From Listeria cossartiae subsp. cossartiae (GTDB lineage: Bacteria; Bacillota; Bacilli; Lactobacillales; Listeriaceae), in assembly GCF_014224155.1 (NCBI RefSeq), contig NZ_JAASUI010000003.1, forward strand, positions 124,001-188,000: 64,000 nucleotides of DNA, in the 5' to 3' direction. Numbering within the stretch: the first letter of the stretch is position 1; the number at the start of each line of letters is the position of its first letter. The translations under genes were made by a program, and so were the position numbers. Below the pieces are notes generated by a model. That model saw nothing but the letters and a program-made list of their open reading frames with translations. It searched no databases and was not told the DNA's origin. This document shows positions 48,918 to 58,277 of this stretch, piece by piece.

Positions 48918-50228
48918 CTATAATGAAAGATCATTTTGCACTAAATTTTCATAGGTTTCGCGGGCAACGACTAATTTATCGATTCCGTTTTCCACAAAAA
49001 CTACTGGTGGTCTTGGGATGCGATTATAATTACTTGCCATCGCATAACCATATGCACCTGTACAAAAGACTGCTAGCACTTCGCCGGCATTTGATTTCGG
49101 TAACGGTAAATCCCAAATTAACATATCTCCAGACTCACAACATTTCCCTGCGATAGCCACGGTTTCTTCTGCGACTTTTTCTGGGTTGGCTGCAAGAACA
49201 GCGTCATAATGCGCATCATATAGCGCTGGACGAATATTGTCTGACATACCGCCATCAACGGCAAGGTAATTCCGAATTCCTGGAACTTCTTTGCGCGATC
49301 CCACTTTATAAAGGGTTGTACCAGCTTCACCAACAAGCGAACGGCCGGGTTCAATCCAAATTTCGGGGATAGCGATATCATTACTATTCGCCACATCACG
49401 GACCTCATCCATAATCTGGCGCACATATTCACTCGGCTCTAGTGGCTCATCTTCCGCTGTGTAACGAACACCAAATCCGCCACCAAGATTCAGCACTTTG
49501 GAATCAAAACCAAGCGTCCCGTGCCACTCAACCAATTTATCCATAATCCGTCGAGCTGCTAATTTAAAACCAGTCGTTTCAAAAATTTGTGAACCAATAT
49601 GACAGTGTAGTCCGATTAAATCAAAAGATGCACTTGCATGAAGTACTTGTTTAATTGCTTTCTCAGCTTGCCCATTAGTAAGACCGAAGCCAAATTTCGA
49701 ATCATCTTGTCCTGTTAAAATATAATCATGTGTATGGGCTTCAATTCCCGGTGTCACACGAATTAACACAGAAGCTTTTTCATTTCGTTCTATTAATATA
49801 TCTTCTAATAAACTAATTTCATAATAATTATCGATAACAAAACAGCCAATACCGTAATCAAGCGCCATATGTATTTCTTCTGCACTTTTATTATTTCCGT
49901 GAAAATGAATTCTTTCAGGAGGGAAATTTGCTTTAATTGCGGTATAAAGCTCTCCGCCCGAAACCACATCAAGCGACAGACCTTCTTCCGCCATCAGTTG
50001 GTAAATCGCTACAGCAGAAAATGCTTTACTCGCATAAGCCACTTGCGCTTTTACGCCTAACTCTTCAAAAGTTTTCTTAAATCCTCTTGCACGGTCACGG
50101 ATTAGCGCTACATCATAAACGTAAAGTGGCGTACCATATTTTTCAGTAAGCTTTAAAGTGTCCACCCCTCCAATTTCGAGATGTCCTTCTGCATTTACAT
50201 TCATTGTTCCAAGCCGTTCAAACGTCAC
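48918..50228 (-). CDS. lysA: diaminopimelate decarboxylase
   Basis: A 436-residue PLP enzyme making lysine from meso-diaminopimelate. The PLP lysine is Lys68 in AYASKAF, and HCHIGSQI, NLGGGFGVRY, EPGRSLVGEAG and the CCESGD cysteine complete the fold-type III pattern. The start is GTG with AAGGTGGG upstream; an ATG eight codons in is the alternative. It heads the unit with scpA, scpB and rluB. No lysine riboswitch is seen upstream. Confidence 0.95.
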   Translation of the reverse strand: MTFERLGTMNVNAEGHLEIGGVDTLKLTEKYGTPLYVYDVALIRDRARGFKKTFEELGVKAQVAYASKAFSAVAIYQLMAEEGLSLDVVSGGELYTAIKANFPPERIHFHGNNKSAEEIHMALDYGIGCFVIDNYYEISLLEDILIERNEKASVLIRVTPGIEAHTHDYILTGQDDSKFGFGLTNGQAEKAIKQVLHASASFDLIGLHCHIGSQIFETTGFKLAARRIMDKLVEWHGTLGFDSKVLNLGGGFGVRYTAEDEPLEPSEYVRQIMDEVRDVANSNDIAIPEIWIEPGRSLVGEAGTTLYKVGSRKEVPGIRNYLAVDGGMSDNIRPALYDAHYDAVLAANPEKVAEETVAIAGKCCESGDMLIWDLPLPKSNAGEVLAVFCTGAYGYAMASNYNRIPRPPVVFVENGIDKLVVARETYENLVQNDLSL

Positions 50229-50337
50229 GCCAATCCCACCTTTACATTATAGATTTTTAAAAGTTCTTTTATATAGTAGCACACTAAGAAGCCGAGCGAC
50301 AATAACTATCTGAAAATAATATCAAATACGTAAAAAA

Positions 50338-50391
50338 CTCAGCCCAAATCGATTATCTTCTTGCTTCAGAAAATAATAAATTTGGGCTGAG
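50338..50391 (-). terminator. terminator after pnp
   Basis: Perfect 12-bp stem ctcagcccaaat / atttgggctgag with a 30-nt loop, followed on the minus strand by TTTTTTA. It ends the xerD-deoB-pnp unit. Confidence 0.85.
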
Positions 50392-50408
50392 ATTAGCTAC
50401 CAATTATT

Positions 50409-51227
50409 TTAAGAAATTTTAGCAACAATTGCTTTTACATATTGTAAAAACGTGCTGCGAACTTGATCCGTTGTTTCGATAACTTCTGTATGAGAAAGTG
50501 GTTGGTCCAGAATTCCGGCCGCCATATTCGTAATACAAGAGATACCTAGTACGCGTAATCCAGCATGGTTGGCAATGATTACTTCTGGTACAGTGGACAT
50601 TCCAACCGCATCCGCTCCAAGTGTACGCATCATTTGAATTTCAGCAGGCGTTTCGTAAGTTGGGCCGCTGAAACCAGCATAAACACCTTCACGGATAGTT
50701 AAATTAAGCTCTTGCGCAATCAGTCTCGCATCGACACGTAAAGCTAAATTATAAGCTTCTGACATATCTGGGAAACGTGGGCCGAAATGCTCGTCATTTG
50801 GTCCGATAAGCGGGTTCGTTCCAGTAAAGTTAATGTGATCAGAAATCAACATCAAGTCTCCAGCAGAGTACAATTCGTTTACACCACCAGCTGCATTCGT
50901 CACGACAAGTACTTCTACACCAAGTTCTTTCATAACACGAACTGGGAAAGTAACATCTTGCATCGAATAGCCTTCATAAAAGTGGAAACGTCCTTGCATC
51001 GCAACAACTTCTTTATTTTCTAACTCACCAAAAACAAATTGTCCAGCATGTCCTTCTACTGTAGAAACAGGAAAATGTGGGATTTCGCTGTAAGAAAGTT
51101 TTGTTGGATTGTTCACTTCGTCTGCAAGTACACCTAAACCTGACCCAAGAATCAAACCGATTTTTGGCGTTCCAGCGTAACTTTCTCTAATTTTCGCAAC
51201 TGCTTCATTTACTTTTTCTAAACTCAT
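50409..51227 (-). CDS. pnp: purine-nucleoside phosphorylase
   Basis: A 272-residue trimeric-type phosphorylase (punA/pupG class) that splits (deoxy)guanosine and inosine to base and pentose-1-phosphate. Motifs: LILGSGLG, the phosphate site GRFHFYEG, VTNAAGGVN, the base-binding FSGPTYETPAEI and AVGMSTVPEVI. It follows deoB by 18 nt; deoB handles its sugar product. Confidence 0.95.
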   Translation of the reverse strand: MSLEKVNEAVAKIRESYAGTPKIGLILGSGLGVLADEVNNPTKLSYSEIPHFPVSTVEGHAGQFVFGELENKEVVAMQGRFHFYEGYSMQDVTFPVRVMKELGVEVLVVTNAAGGVNELYSAGDLMLISDHINFTGTNPLIGPNDEHFGPRFPDMSEAYNLALRVDARLIAQELNLTIREGVYAGFSGPTYETPAEIQMMRTLGADAVGMSTVPEVIIANHAGLRVLGISCITNMAAGILDQPLSHTEVIETTDQVRSTFLQYVKAIVAKIS

Positions 51228-51245
51228 TTTTGTTCCTCCCTTTTC

Positions 51246-52430
51246 CTATTTCAAGTCTTTTAAGAAACTTTGTCCATATTCTGGCATTTTTACATCAAAA
51301 TTATCAGCAACAGTTGCGCCGAGATCGGCAAATGTTTTGCGTAATTCTAATTCAGAACCACCATTTTTAAAGCGTGGTGAGTATACAAGTAATGGTACAA
51401 ACTCACGAGTGTGGTCTGTGCCAGAGTAAGTTGGGTCATTTCCGTGGTCAGCTGTAATAATTAAAAGATCATCATCAGTCAGCTTTTCCATCACTTCTAC
51501 TAAGCGACCATCAAAATCAACAAGCGCATCCGCATAACCTTGAGGATCACGACGATGTCCGAAAAGTGCATCAAAGTCAACTAAGTTCAAGAAACTCATA
51601 CCATTAAAGTCTTTATCTAATACTGTGATAAATTGATCCATTCCGTCCATATTAGATTTGGTGCGGATAGATTCTGTCACACCTTCACCGTCAAAAATAT
51701 CAGAAATTTTACCAATCGCAATCACATCTTTACCACCATCTTTTAAAGCATCCATTACTGTTGGTTTAAAAGGTTTTAGCGCATAATCATGGCGATTTGG
51801 CGTTCTAACAAACGCACCTGGCTCACCAACGAATGGACGTGCGATAATTCGACCAAGCATGTACGGATCATCCAACGTGATTTTGCGGCAGAATTCACAA
51901 ATTTCGTATAGCTCTTCTAAAGGAACAACATCCTCATGCGCCGCGATTTGTAAAACAGAGTCAGCGGATGTATAAACAATTAACGCGCCTGTTTTAACAT
52001 GCTCTTCGCCAAGCTCATCCATAATTTCTGTGCCGCTTGCCGGTTTATTCCCGATTACTTTGCGACCTGTTTTTTCTTCAATTTGGTTGATTAAATCATC
52101 AGGAAATCCATCTGGGAAAACGCGGAAAGGCGTGTCAATGTAAAGTCCCATAATTTCCCAGTGACCTGTCATTGTATCTTTACCGTTCGAGGCTTCTTGC
52201 ATTTTTGTATAGTAAGCAAGTGGTTTTTCTGCTTTTTTAATTCCGTCGATTTCACGAATATTGGATAAACCTAATTTGCCCATTTCAGGCATATTTAATC
52301 CGCCAACGTGTTTTGCAATATGTCCAAATGTATCGACATCAAAATCGCCAAACGCAGCAGCATCTGGTGCTTCTCCAATACCGACTGAATCCATTACAAC
52401 TACATGTACTCGTTTAAATTTATCTGGCAT
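51246..52430 (-). CDS. deoB: phosphopentomutase
   Basis: A 394-residue member of the alkaline phosphatase superfamily (drm in Bacillus) interconverting (deoxy)ribose-1- and 5-phosphates. Metal and catalytic segments are [12 protein letters not shown] at the N-terminus, KDTMTGHWE with the phosphorylated Thr, and [17 protein letters not shown] at the C-terminus. It lies 28 nt after xerD and before pnp. Confidence 0.95.
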   Translation of the reverse strand: MPDKFKRVHVVVMDSVGIGEAPDAAAFGDFDVDTFGHIAKHVGGLNMPEMGKLGLSNIREIDGIKKAEKPLAYYTKMQEASNGKDTMTGHWEIMGLYIDTPFRVFPDGFPDDLINQIEEKTGRKVIGNKPASGTEIMDELGEEHVKTGALIVYTSADSVLQIAAHEDVVPLEELYEICEFCRKITLDDPYMLGRIIARPFVGEPGAFVRTPNRHDYALKPFKPTVMDALKDGGKDVIAIGKISDIFDGEGVTESIRTKSNMDGMDQFITVLDKDFNGMSFLNLVDFDALFGHRRDPQGYADALVDFDGRLVEVMEKLTDDDLLIITADHGNDPTYSGTDHTREFVPLLVYSPRFKNGGSELELRKTFADLGATVADNFDVKMPEYGQSFLKDLK

Positions 52431-52458
52431 AGTTACTCATCCTTTTCAACTATATTTT

Positions 52459-53352
52459 TTAAGCGCGCGGGTGAAATTGCTTATAGACATCTTTTAGGCG
52501 CAGTTTTGTTACGTGTGTATAAATTTGCGTAGTGGAGATATCGGCATGACCAAGGAGCTCTTGTACCGATCTTAAATCAGCCCCGTTTTCAAGCAAATGG
52601 GTGGCGAATGAATGACGCAAAGTATGCGGTGTAATCGGCTTTTCAATCCCCGACTCTTTCGCAATTCCTTTTAAAATTTTCCAGAAGCCTTGTCTCGTCA
52701 GACCTTGACCGTGATGATTTAAAAAGACAAAATCATTTCGATATTTTGGTCTGCGAAGTTTTGGTCTTGCTTCCTCTAAGTATTGTTCTAAAACGGTTGT
52801 TGCCGTTTTTCCAAGCGGGATAATTCTTTCTTTATCGCCTTTACCAATCGTTTGAATAAAACCCATATGAAGGTGCAAATCGTCCATTTTCAGTCGAACA
52901 AGTTCCGTTACACGAAGCCCTGTCGCATATAAAATTTCCATCATTGCTTGGTCTCTTAGTCCGAGCGGGGTACTAGTATCCGATGAACTAAGTAACTTTT
53001 CCACATCATCTAAATTTAAAACTTTGGGTAGGCTTTGCGCTTGCTTTGGTGTTTCAATTTGGATCATTGGATCATGTGACATTTTCCCATCGTGCATTAA
53101 ATAATGAAAAAATGATCGTAGTGAGGCAATATATCGCGCGACACTTCTTGCTGACTTTCCTTCTTGCCTAGCAAACGCCATAAATCCCACTATATCGCTT
53201 CTTTCAAGTATATTTGGATCCGTCAAATTCTTAGAAGTTTCCATGTAAGAAACAAAATAGTGTAAATCTCGCTGATAAGCTTTGATGGTATTAGCGGATA
53301 AGCCTCTCTCTACAATTAAAAAATGTAAAAAATCTTCAATTAAATCATTCAT
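52459..53352 (-). CDS. xerD: tyrosine recombinase XerD
   Basis: A 297-residue site-specific recombinase that resolves chromosome dimers at dif with XerC. The SAM-like N-terminal domain is followed by the catalytic Arg in ATGLRVTELV, Lys in IGKGDKER, HTLRHSFATHLL, GHADIST and the nucleophile Tyr in TQIYTH. The start at 53352 is 9 nt after GGAGG; an ATG two codons earlier is too close. Co-transcribed with deoB and pnp, as in Bacillus. Confidence 0.95.
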   Translation of the reverse strand: MNDLIEDFLHFLIVERGLSANTIKAYQRDLHYFVSYMETSKNLTDPNILERSDIVGFMAFARQEGKSARSVARYIASLRSFFHYLMHDGKMSHDPMIQIETPKQAQSLPKVLNLDDVEKLLSSSDTSTPLGLRDQAMMEILYATGLRVTELVRLKMDDLHLHMGFIQTIGKGDKERIIPLGKTATTVLEQYLEEARPKLRRPKYRNDFVFLNHHGQGLTRQGFWKILKGIAKESGIEKPITPHTLRHSFATHLLENGADLRSVQELLGHADISTTQIYTHVTKLRLKDVYKQFHPRA

Positions 53353-53374
53353 AAGCATTTCCTCCACAAGACCT

Positions 53375-53403
53375 ATTCTACCATGTTCCACTCTGACTGA
53401 AAA
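53375..53403 (-). promoter_or_regulatory. promoter of the xerD-deoB-pnp operon
   Basis: TTTTCA and TAGAAT on the minus strand, 17 bp apart, just upstream of the xerD ribosome site. Confidence 0.45.
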
Positions 53404-53411
53404 CGTTTAAT
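53398..53411. promoter_or_regulatory. possible cre site at the xerD promoter
   Basis: TGAAAACGTTTAAT fits the CcpA pattern TGWAANCGNTNWCA except at its last two positions and overlaps the -35 box. Catabolite repression of nucleoside breakdown genes would be sensible. Confidence 0.35.
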
Positions 53412-53471
53412 TAATAGAAAGAAACTTATAATACTTTTCAGGCAATTCAGTCCATCTTTAACCATAAAAAA

Positions 53472-53496
53472 AGTTTGAGATAGATTATCTCAAACT
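53472..53496 (-). terminator. terminator after fur
   Basis: Perfect 11-bp stem agtttgagata / tatctcaaact with a 3-nt loop and seven T on the minus strand. Confidence 0.9.
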
Positions 53497-53502
53497 CTGT
53501 GA

Positions 53503-53955
53503 TTATTCTTTTTTAGTTTTTTGTCGGCAATCCGCGCAAACCCCTTGGAAAGTCAAACGGTGATCTTTAACAAGAAAGTTCCACTTCGATTCAACGATTT
53601 TTTCCACATCTTCTAGTAAATCTTCTTGAATTTCTTCCACAGATCCACATTCTAAACAAACTAAATGGTGGTGGAAATGCTTGGCGCCTTCTTGTCTCAA
53701 ATCGTAACGAGATACGCCATCACCAAAATTAATTTTATCTACCACGCGTAGCTCTGTTAAAAGCTCAAGCGTTCTATAAACAGTTGCAAGACCAGTGTCA
53801 GGCGCAATATCTTTCACACGCAAGAAAACTTCCTCAGCACTTAAATGATCTTTTTCATTTTCCAGTAAAACGCGAACAGTAGCTTCTCGCTGTGGTGTTA
53901 ATTTATAACTAGCATCATGAAGTTGTGCTTTAATGCGTCCAATACGACCTTCCAT
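53503..53955 (-). CDS. fur: ferric uptake regulator Fur
   Basis: A 150-residue Fur-family repressor. The winged helix covers about residues 10-85 (LTPQREATVRVLL, ATVYRTLELL), then the metal-binding KHFHHHLVCLECGSVEE and a C-terminal CADCRQK zinc site. The start at 53955 is behind GGGAGG; the longer frame is not conserved. A Fur-box-like element just upstream and three more around the adjacent fhu genes suggest it regulates itself and this locus. PerR or Zur is less likely given the neighbours. Confidence 0.9.
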   Translation of the reverse strand: MEGRIGRIKAQLHDASYKLTPQREATVRVLLENEKDHLSAEEVFLRVKDIAPDTGLATVYRTLELLTELRVVDKINFGDGVSRYDLRQEGAKHFHHHLVCLECGSVEEIQEDLLEDVEKIVESKWNFLVKDHRLTFQGVCADCRQKTKKE

Positions 53956-53994
53956 TATGGTTCCTCCCTTGGTTGCTACAACAAGTTGTCTTTC

Positions 53995-54016
53995 TAAATT
54001 ATCATCATTATCATTT
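53995..54016. promoter_or_regulatory. Fur-box-like element upstream of fur
   Basis: The minus strand reads TAAATGATAATGATGATAATTT, in part tandem GATAAT units like the Fur 19-mer. It is 40-60 bp upstream of fur, suggesting autoregulation. Confidence 0.5.
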
Positions 54017-54196
54017 AACAATAAATACAGTTTATAATAATTATAAATAAAATGCAAGTTAGGAATTTACTTTTTACGATAAAAATGGCATCTAGTCAAT
54101 TCCTATTGCTTATGTTTACTAAGATATCACAAAAGCAATAGGCTGTCTACAATGATTATCAATTACTCCTTAATTTCTCGTTATCAATAATTATTA

Positions 54197-55219
54197 TTAT
54201 TTAGCTTTGGCAAGAAGGAACAAGAAATACGGTGCGCCGATAATCGCGACAACAATCCCTGCAAATATTTCCGATGGTTGAATAATCAATCGTCCAATCG
54301 TATCCGCAAGTAATAATAACAAGCCACCAGAAAGTGCCGCTGTTACCATTACCCAGCGATGCGCCGAGCCAACTAGTTTTCTAGCAATATGTGGCCCAAT
54401 CAAACCGATAAAAGCAATCCCGCCACTAACCGAAACGCAAGCCGCAGCGAGACCAACTGCTACTATTAATAGAACAAATTTTTCTCGTTCTACGCGAACA
54501 CCTAGTCCAGTAGCCACTTGATCCCCAAACGAAAGCACATCTAACGTTTTCACTTTCATGAAAGCAATCGCCCCTAAAACAATTAACCATGGTAAAAGTG
54601 CAAAAACATATTGCCAGCTCGATGCCCAAATATTTCCAGCCATCCATTCCGCATAACGTTGATAATTTTGCGGATCAAGTCGAACAGTTAGAAGCGTAAT
54701 TAATGCCGCAATCGCCGCTGCAACAGCAATCCCAGTAAGTAGCAACCGGTTAGGCAGCAACCCTTCACTCCGACTATAAGAAAGCCCGTACACAACAAAT
54801 GCTGTTAAAATCGCCCCAATAAACCCAATAAAAGGCATAAATAAAACCGGTACATCCATCGTGGAAGGAAAGAAGGAAATATAAAGCATAACCGCAAGAC
54901 CTGCGCCATTATTAATCCCAAGAATCCCCGGGTCCGCCAATCCATTTCCAGAAATCCCTTGTAAAATCGTTCCCGAAACTGCAAGTCCCGCACCAACTAA
55001 AAGTGCAATAACAATCCGCGGCAAACGAAACTCCGTCACAATAAGCTGTGTCCCCGCATCCGCCATTCCAAAGAAAGATTTAATCACTTCTAAAAATGGC
55101 AATTTCGAATAACCAGCATTGACACTATATGTAAATGTACAAAATATCAGCACACTCAAAATAATTAACGTCCAAATTCGTCGTGATCTTTTCCGCTTTT
55201 CCGCCACTGTCATATACAT
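54197..55219 (-). CDS. fhuG: ferric-hydroxamate ABC transporter permease FhuG
   Basis: A 340-residue FecCD-family permease with about nine or ten membrane helices. Signatures include FRLPRIVIALLVGAGLAVSG, GNGLADPGILGINNGAG and the ATPase-contacting GGIAFIGLIGPHIARKLVG. It forms the membrane channel with FhuB, driven by FhuC. Its ATG overlaps the fhuB stop by one base, with AGGAGG 8 nt upstream. Confidence 0.9.
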   Translation of the reverse strand: MYMTVAEKRKRSRRIWTLIILSVLIFCTFTYSVNAGYSKLPFLEVIKSFFGMADAGTQLIVTEFRLPRIVIALLVGAGLAVSGTILQGISGNGLADPGILGINNGAGLAVMLYISFFPSTMDVPVLFMPFIGFIGAILTAFVVYGLSYSRSEGLLPNRLLLTGIAVAAAIAALITLLTVRLDPQNYQRYAEWMAGNIWASSWQYVFALLPWLIVLGAIAFMKVKTLDVLSFGDQVATGLGVRVEREKFVLLIVAVGLAAACVSVSGGIAFIGLIGPHIARKLVGSAHRWVMVTAALSGGLLLLLADTIGRLIIQPSEIFAGIVVAIIGAPYFLFLLAKAK

Positions 55220-56244
55220 TATAAGTTCCTCCTTTCTTTACGAGCTACATATAAGAAGAAAGGAACCCCGATTAGCGCAAAAATAACACTGATTGGCGTT
55301 TCATACGGCGGATTAATCGTTCGCGCCACAATATCCGCTGCTAAAGTCAAAAATGCCCCAACAACAGCCGAACACGGAATAATCCAGCGATAATCGACCC
55401 CAACTAAAAATCTGACCAAATGTGGCACAATCAAGCCAATAAAACCAACCGGCCCAACAACCGACACCGCAAGACCCGCCAAAATCAATACCACTATCAT
55501 CGAAGCAATTTTAACAAAAGTTGTTTTTTCACCAAGGCCAACCGCAATGTCATCGCCTAAACTTAAAATCGTAATTGACTTACTCAGCAAAATCGCCGCA
55601 ATAAGCGCACCGAGCAACCACGGCCAAATCGCCGCAAGTTGGCTCCATTTTACGCCAGCAACCCCACCAGCATACCAAAAGGCCAAATCTTGACTCAGCT
55701 TAAAATAAATCGCCAGCCCTTCACTAAGTGCCGTAAGAAGCGAACTAACCGCCGCACCAGCAAGCACTAACCTCGTTGGCGACATCGCACTCCCCGCCAG
55801 CGAACTAACACCAAAAACCATGAAAGCACCAATCGCCGCACCAACAAAAGAAAACAAAATCAGCGAGTTATAACTGAGCCACGGCATAAACGCAAAACAA
55901 ACCGCTACCATAAATGTCGACCCAGCGTTCAACCCAAGCAAGCCCGAATCAGCCAGCGGATTTCGCGTAATCCCTTGCATAATCGCCCCAGCCACCGCAA
56001 AAGCAGCGCCAATCGCCATATCCGCAATCACCCGTGGAACGCGCAAACTGCGAATAATCTGATGCTGCGTTTCCGAACTATTATAATGAAACAGCGCATC
56101 CCAAACCGTGCTTAAATTAATATCGGCTGCCCCTACCGCAATCCCGAATAATGCTAGCATCAGAAGCAACAAAATTCCACCCGAAAGTATAAAAATCGCG
56201 ACAGTTGGTCTTGTATTCATTTTTATCTGTTTTGACTTATCCAT
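55219..56244 (-). CDS. fhuB: ferric-hydroxamate ABC transporter permease FhuB
   Basis: A 341-residue FecCD permease paralogous to FhuG: SLRVPRVIADMAIGAAFAVAG, RNPLADSGLLGLNAG and GPVGFIGLIVPHLVRFLVG are conserved. It heads the fhuB-fhuG unit and is preceded by a perfect Fur box. The substrate-binding partner gene immediately upstream, fhuD, is interrupted here. Confidence 0.9.
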   Translation of the reverse strand: MDKSKQIKMNTRPTVAIFILSGGILLLLMLALFGIAVGAADINLSTVWDALFHYNSSETQHQIIRSLRVPRVIADMAIGAAFAVAGAIMQGITRNPLADSGLLGLNAGSTFMVAVCFAFMPWLSYNSLILFSFVGAAIGAFMVFGVSSLAGSAMSPTRLVLAGAAVSSLLTALSEGLAIYFKLSQDLAFWYAGGVAGVKWSQLAAIWPWLLGALIAAILLSKSITILSLGDDIAVGLGEKTTFVKIASMIVVLILAGLAVSVVGPVGFIGLIVPHLVRFLVGVDYRWIIPCSAVVGAFLTLAADIVARTINPPYETPISVIFALIGVPFFLYVARKERRNL

Positions 56245-56286
56245 CTGTACATGTTCCTTCCATCTAAATTATCCGCTCATTTTAAG

Positions 56287-56301
56287 TGATAATAATTATC
56301 A
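56287..56301. promoter_or_regulatory. Fur box upstream of fhuB
   Basis: TGATAATAATTATCA is a perfect 7-1-7 Fur inverted repeat, 43 bp upstream of the fhuB start. Confidence 0.85.
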
Positions 56302-56345
56302 ATCGCAAAGAAAATTATATCAATATCAAACACTAAGCGCAATCA

Positions 56346-57287
56346 TTAGTTAGATTCTAGTAACTTCTCAACAATAATATCCAACTGCCCTTCCACCGCT
56401 AGAGGGTCATAATAAAACATCGTATCAAAATCCATTTGATAAACATGCCCCGCTTTAAACGTCGGCAAATCTTTCCAAATTGATGAATTCGTCAAATCTT
56501 TCAGCATCTTCTCGCCGTCTTTTGCATCACCAGAAGAAGTCGTCGTTACAAACATTCTATCGGCCGCAAATTCTGGCAGTACTTCCAGTGAAATCTTCTG
56601 CCAATCTTGCCCAGCCAGCACATCTTTTTGAATTTTTGCTGGAGCTTTCAATTGCAAAGCATTATAAATCGCTTGGCCACCGCGCCCCATATTTTGCCCC
56701 ATCACATAAAAATCTTTATCCTGCACTTCATAAATTCCCACTGTTTCATTCGCATCTAGCTTCCCTGCCAATTTCGCTCTACTTTCTTTCGCTTTTTGGT
56801 GAAACTTATCTAGCCATGCTTCCCCAGCCTTCTTCTCACCAATCAAGTCGGCAATTTGGCGCACGTCTTCTTCAACATTTTTAGAAGTCGCATATGGAAT
56901 TAACACAGTTGGCGCAATTTTCGACATTGCTTCAAACTCATCTTCCTTTGAGACGATAATTAAATCCGGTTATAATTCCGCCACTTTTTCCGCTGAAACA
57001 GGGTCACCTATATCTGCAATCCCATCCACTTTTCCTTTCAAAAATGGGTTTTCCAGTTGTTTCGCTCTAGCACCAACTGGCTTCATTCCTAGCAAAACAA
57101 TGTTCCCTAAATATTCCGAAGCGACAATCCGTTTCGGGTGCGCCGGAATCTCTACCTGCTTACCATTTGTCATTGTATATGTACGCATCTCGACCTGTTC
57201 ATTCCCAGCCGATTTGTTATCTCCACAAGCAGTCAAACCCACTGCAATTAAAAGCATTGCTACGAGTAAAAGAATACCCTTTTTCAC
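56346..57287 (-). pseudogene. fhuD: interrupted ferric-hydroxamate binding lipoprotein fhuD
   Basis: The intact gene would encode 313 residues: a lipoprotein signal (GTG start, lipobox LTAC, Cys21), then a periplasmic-binding-protein fold of the FhuD/BtuF type (KRIVASEYLGNIVLLGMKPVG). A TAA at 56970-56972 stops it after 105 residues. The same frame continues at once with PDLIIVSKEDEFEAM and runs undamaged to 56346. Relatives have a Lys or similar residue before PDLIIV, so one A-to-T change (AAA to TAA) explains it; no frameshift is present. The product would be a truncated lipoprotein with half a binding site. An internal ATG at 56927 could start the rest, but without a signal peptide. A base-calling error cannot be excluded. 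Confidence 0.85.
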
Positions 57288-57305
57288 TTGAACCCCTCCT
57301 GTAAC

Positions 57306-57320
57306 TGATAATAATTCTCA
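57306..57320. promoter_or_regulatory. Fur box upstream of fhuD
   Basis: TGATAATAATTCTCA, one mismatch from the perfect 7-1-7 Fur repeat, between the fhuD ribosome site and its -10 (TATACT on the minus strand). Confidence 0.75.
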
Positions 57321-57410
57321 GTTAGTATAGCAACATTCTTCACAAAGTGCAAATCCTCCTCAGCAAAGTATCGCTTGCATCTTTTCCATAAAAACTCTAT
57401 ACTTAACCAT

Positions 57411-57425
57411 TGAGAATGATTATCA
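57411..57425. promoter_or_regulatory. Fur box upstream of fhuC
   Basis: TGAGAATGATTATCA, a near-perfect 7-1-7 Fur repeat, 27 bp before fhuC. Confidence 0.8.
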
Positions 57426-57452
57426 CCTTAACTTTAAATTGGAGCGATGAAA

Positions 57453-58277
57453 ATGAAAGACCTTCATACAGATAACCTGCAAATTTCATACGACAAACGA
57501 ATCATTGTTGATGGTTTAGATATAGCCATTCCAGCGAATAAAATAACCGCCTTAGTTGGTGCAAACGGCTCAGGGAAATCGACTATTTTAAAAACGATGT
57601 CCCGCTTAATGAAACCTACTAAAGGAGCTGTTTTTTTGGATGGCAAAACGATTCATAGTCAGCCAACCAAAGAAGTTGCCAAACAGTTAGCTATTTTACC
57701 ACAAAATCCTTCTGCACCTGATGGTTTGACGGTGTTTGAATTAATTTCTTATGGACGTTCCCCGCATCAAAGCAGTTTCAAATCAATTACCGCAAAAGAT
57801 CGCGAAATCATTTTTTGGTCATTACGCGTGACGAATTTAACCGAATTTGCGGATCGACCTATTGATAGTTTATCAGGTGGACAACGGCAGCGCGCTTGGA
57901 TTGCCATGGCACTTGCGCAAGAAACAGATGTACTTTTCCTCGATGAACCGACGACCTTTTTAGATATGACGCATCAACTAGATGTACTTAATTTATTAAA
58001 ACAACTAAATCAATCGGAAAACCGTACAATCGTAATGGTTGTCCATGATTTAAATCACGCATCTCGTTACGCCCACCATATGATTGCCATTAAAGAAGGA
58101 AAAGTTATTGCAGAAGGCACGCCCGTCAGTGTAATGACTGAACAAACTTTAGAGGACGTCTTTAATATCAAAGCAGATATTTTAATTGATCCACGCAGCG
58201 GTGTCCCTCTTTGCCTCCCATACGAAACATGTAACGGATGCGAAATTGTAAAGGAGCTTGATTCCATTGCCAAATGA
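57453..58277 (+). CDS. fhuC: ferric-hydroxamate ABC transporter ATP-binding protein FhuC
   Basis: A 274-residue ABC ATPase of the iron-siderophore class. Walker A is GANGSGKST, the signature LSGGQRQRAWIAMALAQ, Walker B VLFLDEPT, and the switch His is in VVHDLNHASRYA. A C-terminal cysteine pair (ETCNGCE) is notable. It powers FhuB/FhuG. The second ATG (57453) is preferred because it is 8 nt from GGAGCG; the ATG at 57447 is too close. Divergent from fhuD with Fur boxes on both sides; its end overlaps the next gene. Confidence 0.92.
   Translation: MKDLHTDNLQISYDKRIIVDGLDIAIPANKITALVGANGSGKSTILKTMSRLMKPTKGAVFLDGKTIHSQPTKEVAKQLAILPQNPSAPDGLTVFELISYGRSPHQSSFKSITAKDREIIFWSLRVTNLTEFADRPIDSLSGGQRQRAWIAMALAQETDVLFLDEPTTFLDMTHQLDVLNLLKQLNQSENRTIVMVVHDLNHASRYAHHMIAIKEGKVIAEGTPVSVMTEQTLEDVFNIKADILIDPRSGVPLCLPYETCNGCEIVKELDSIAK

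Noticed and set aside
56930-56990. Frameshift as the cause of the fhuD interruption
   Set aside because: The downstream half is in the same frame as the upstream half (coordinates differ by a multiple of three); a substitution creating TAA suffices.
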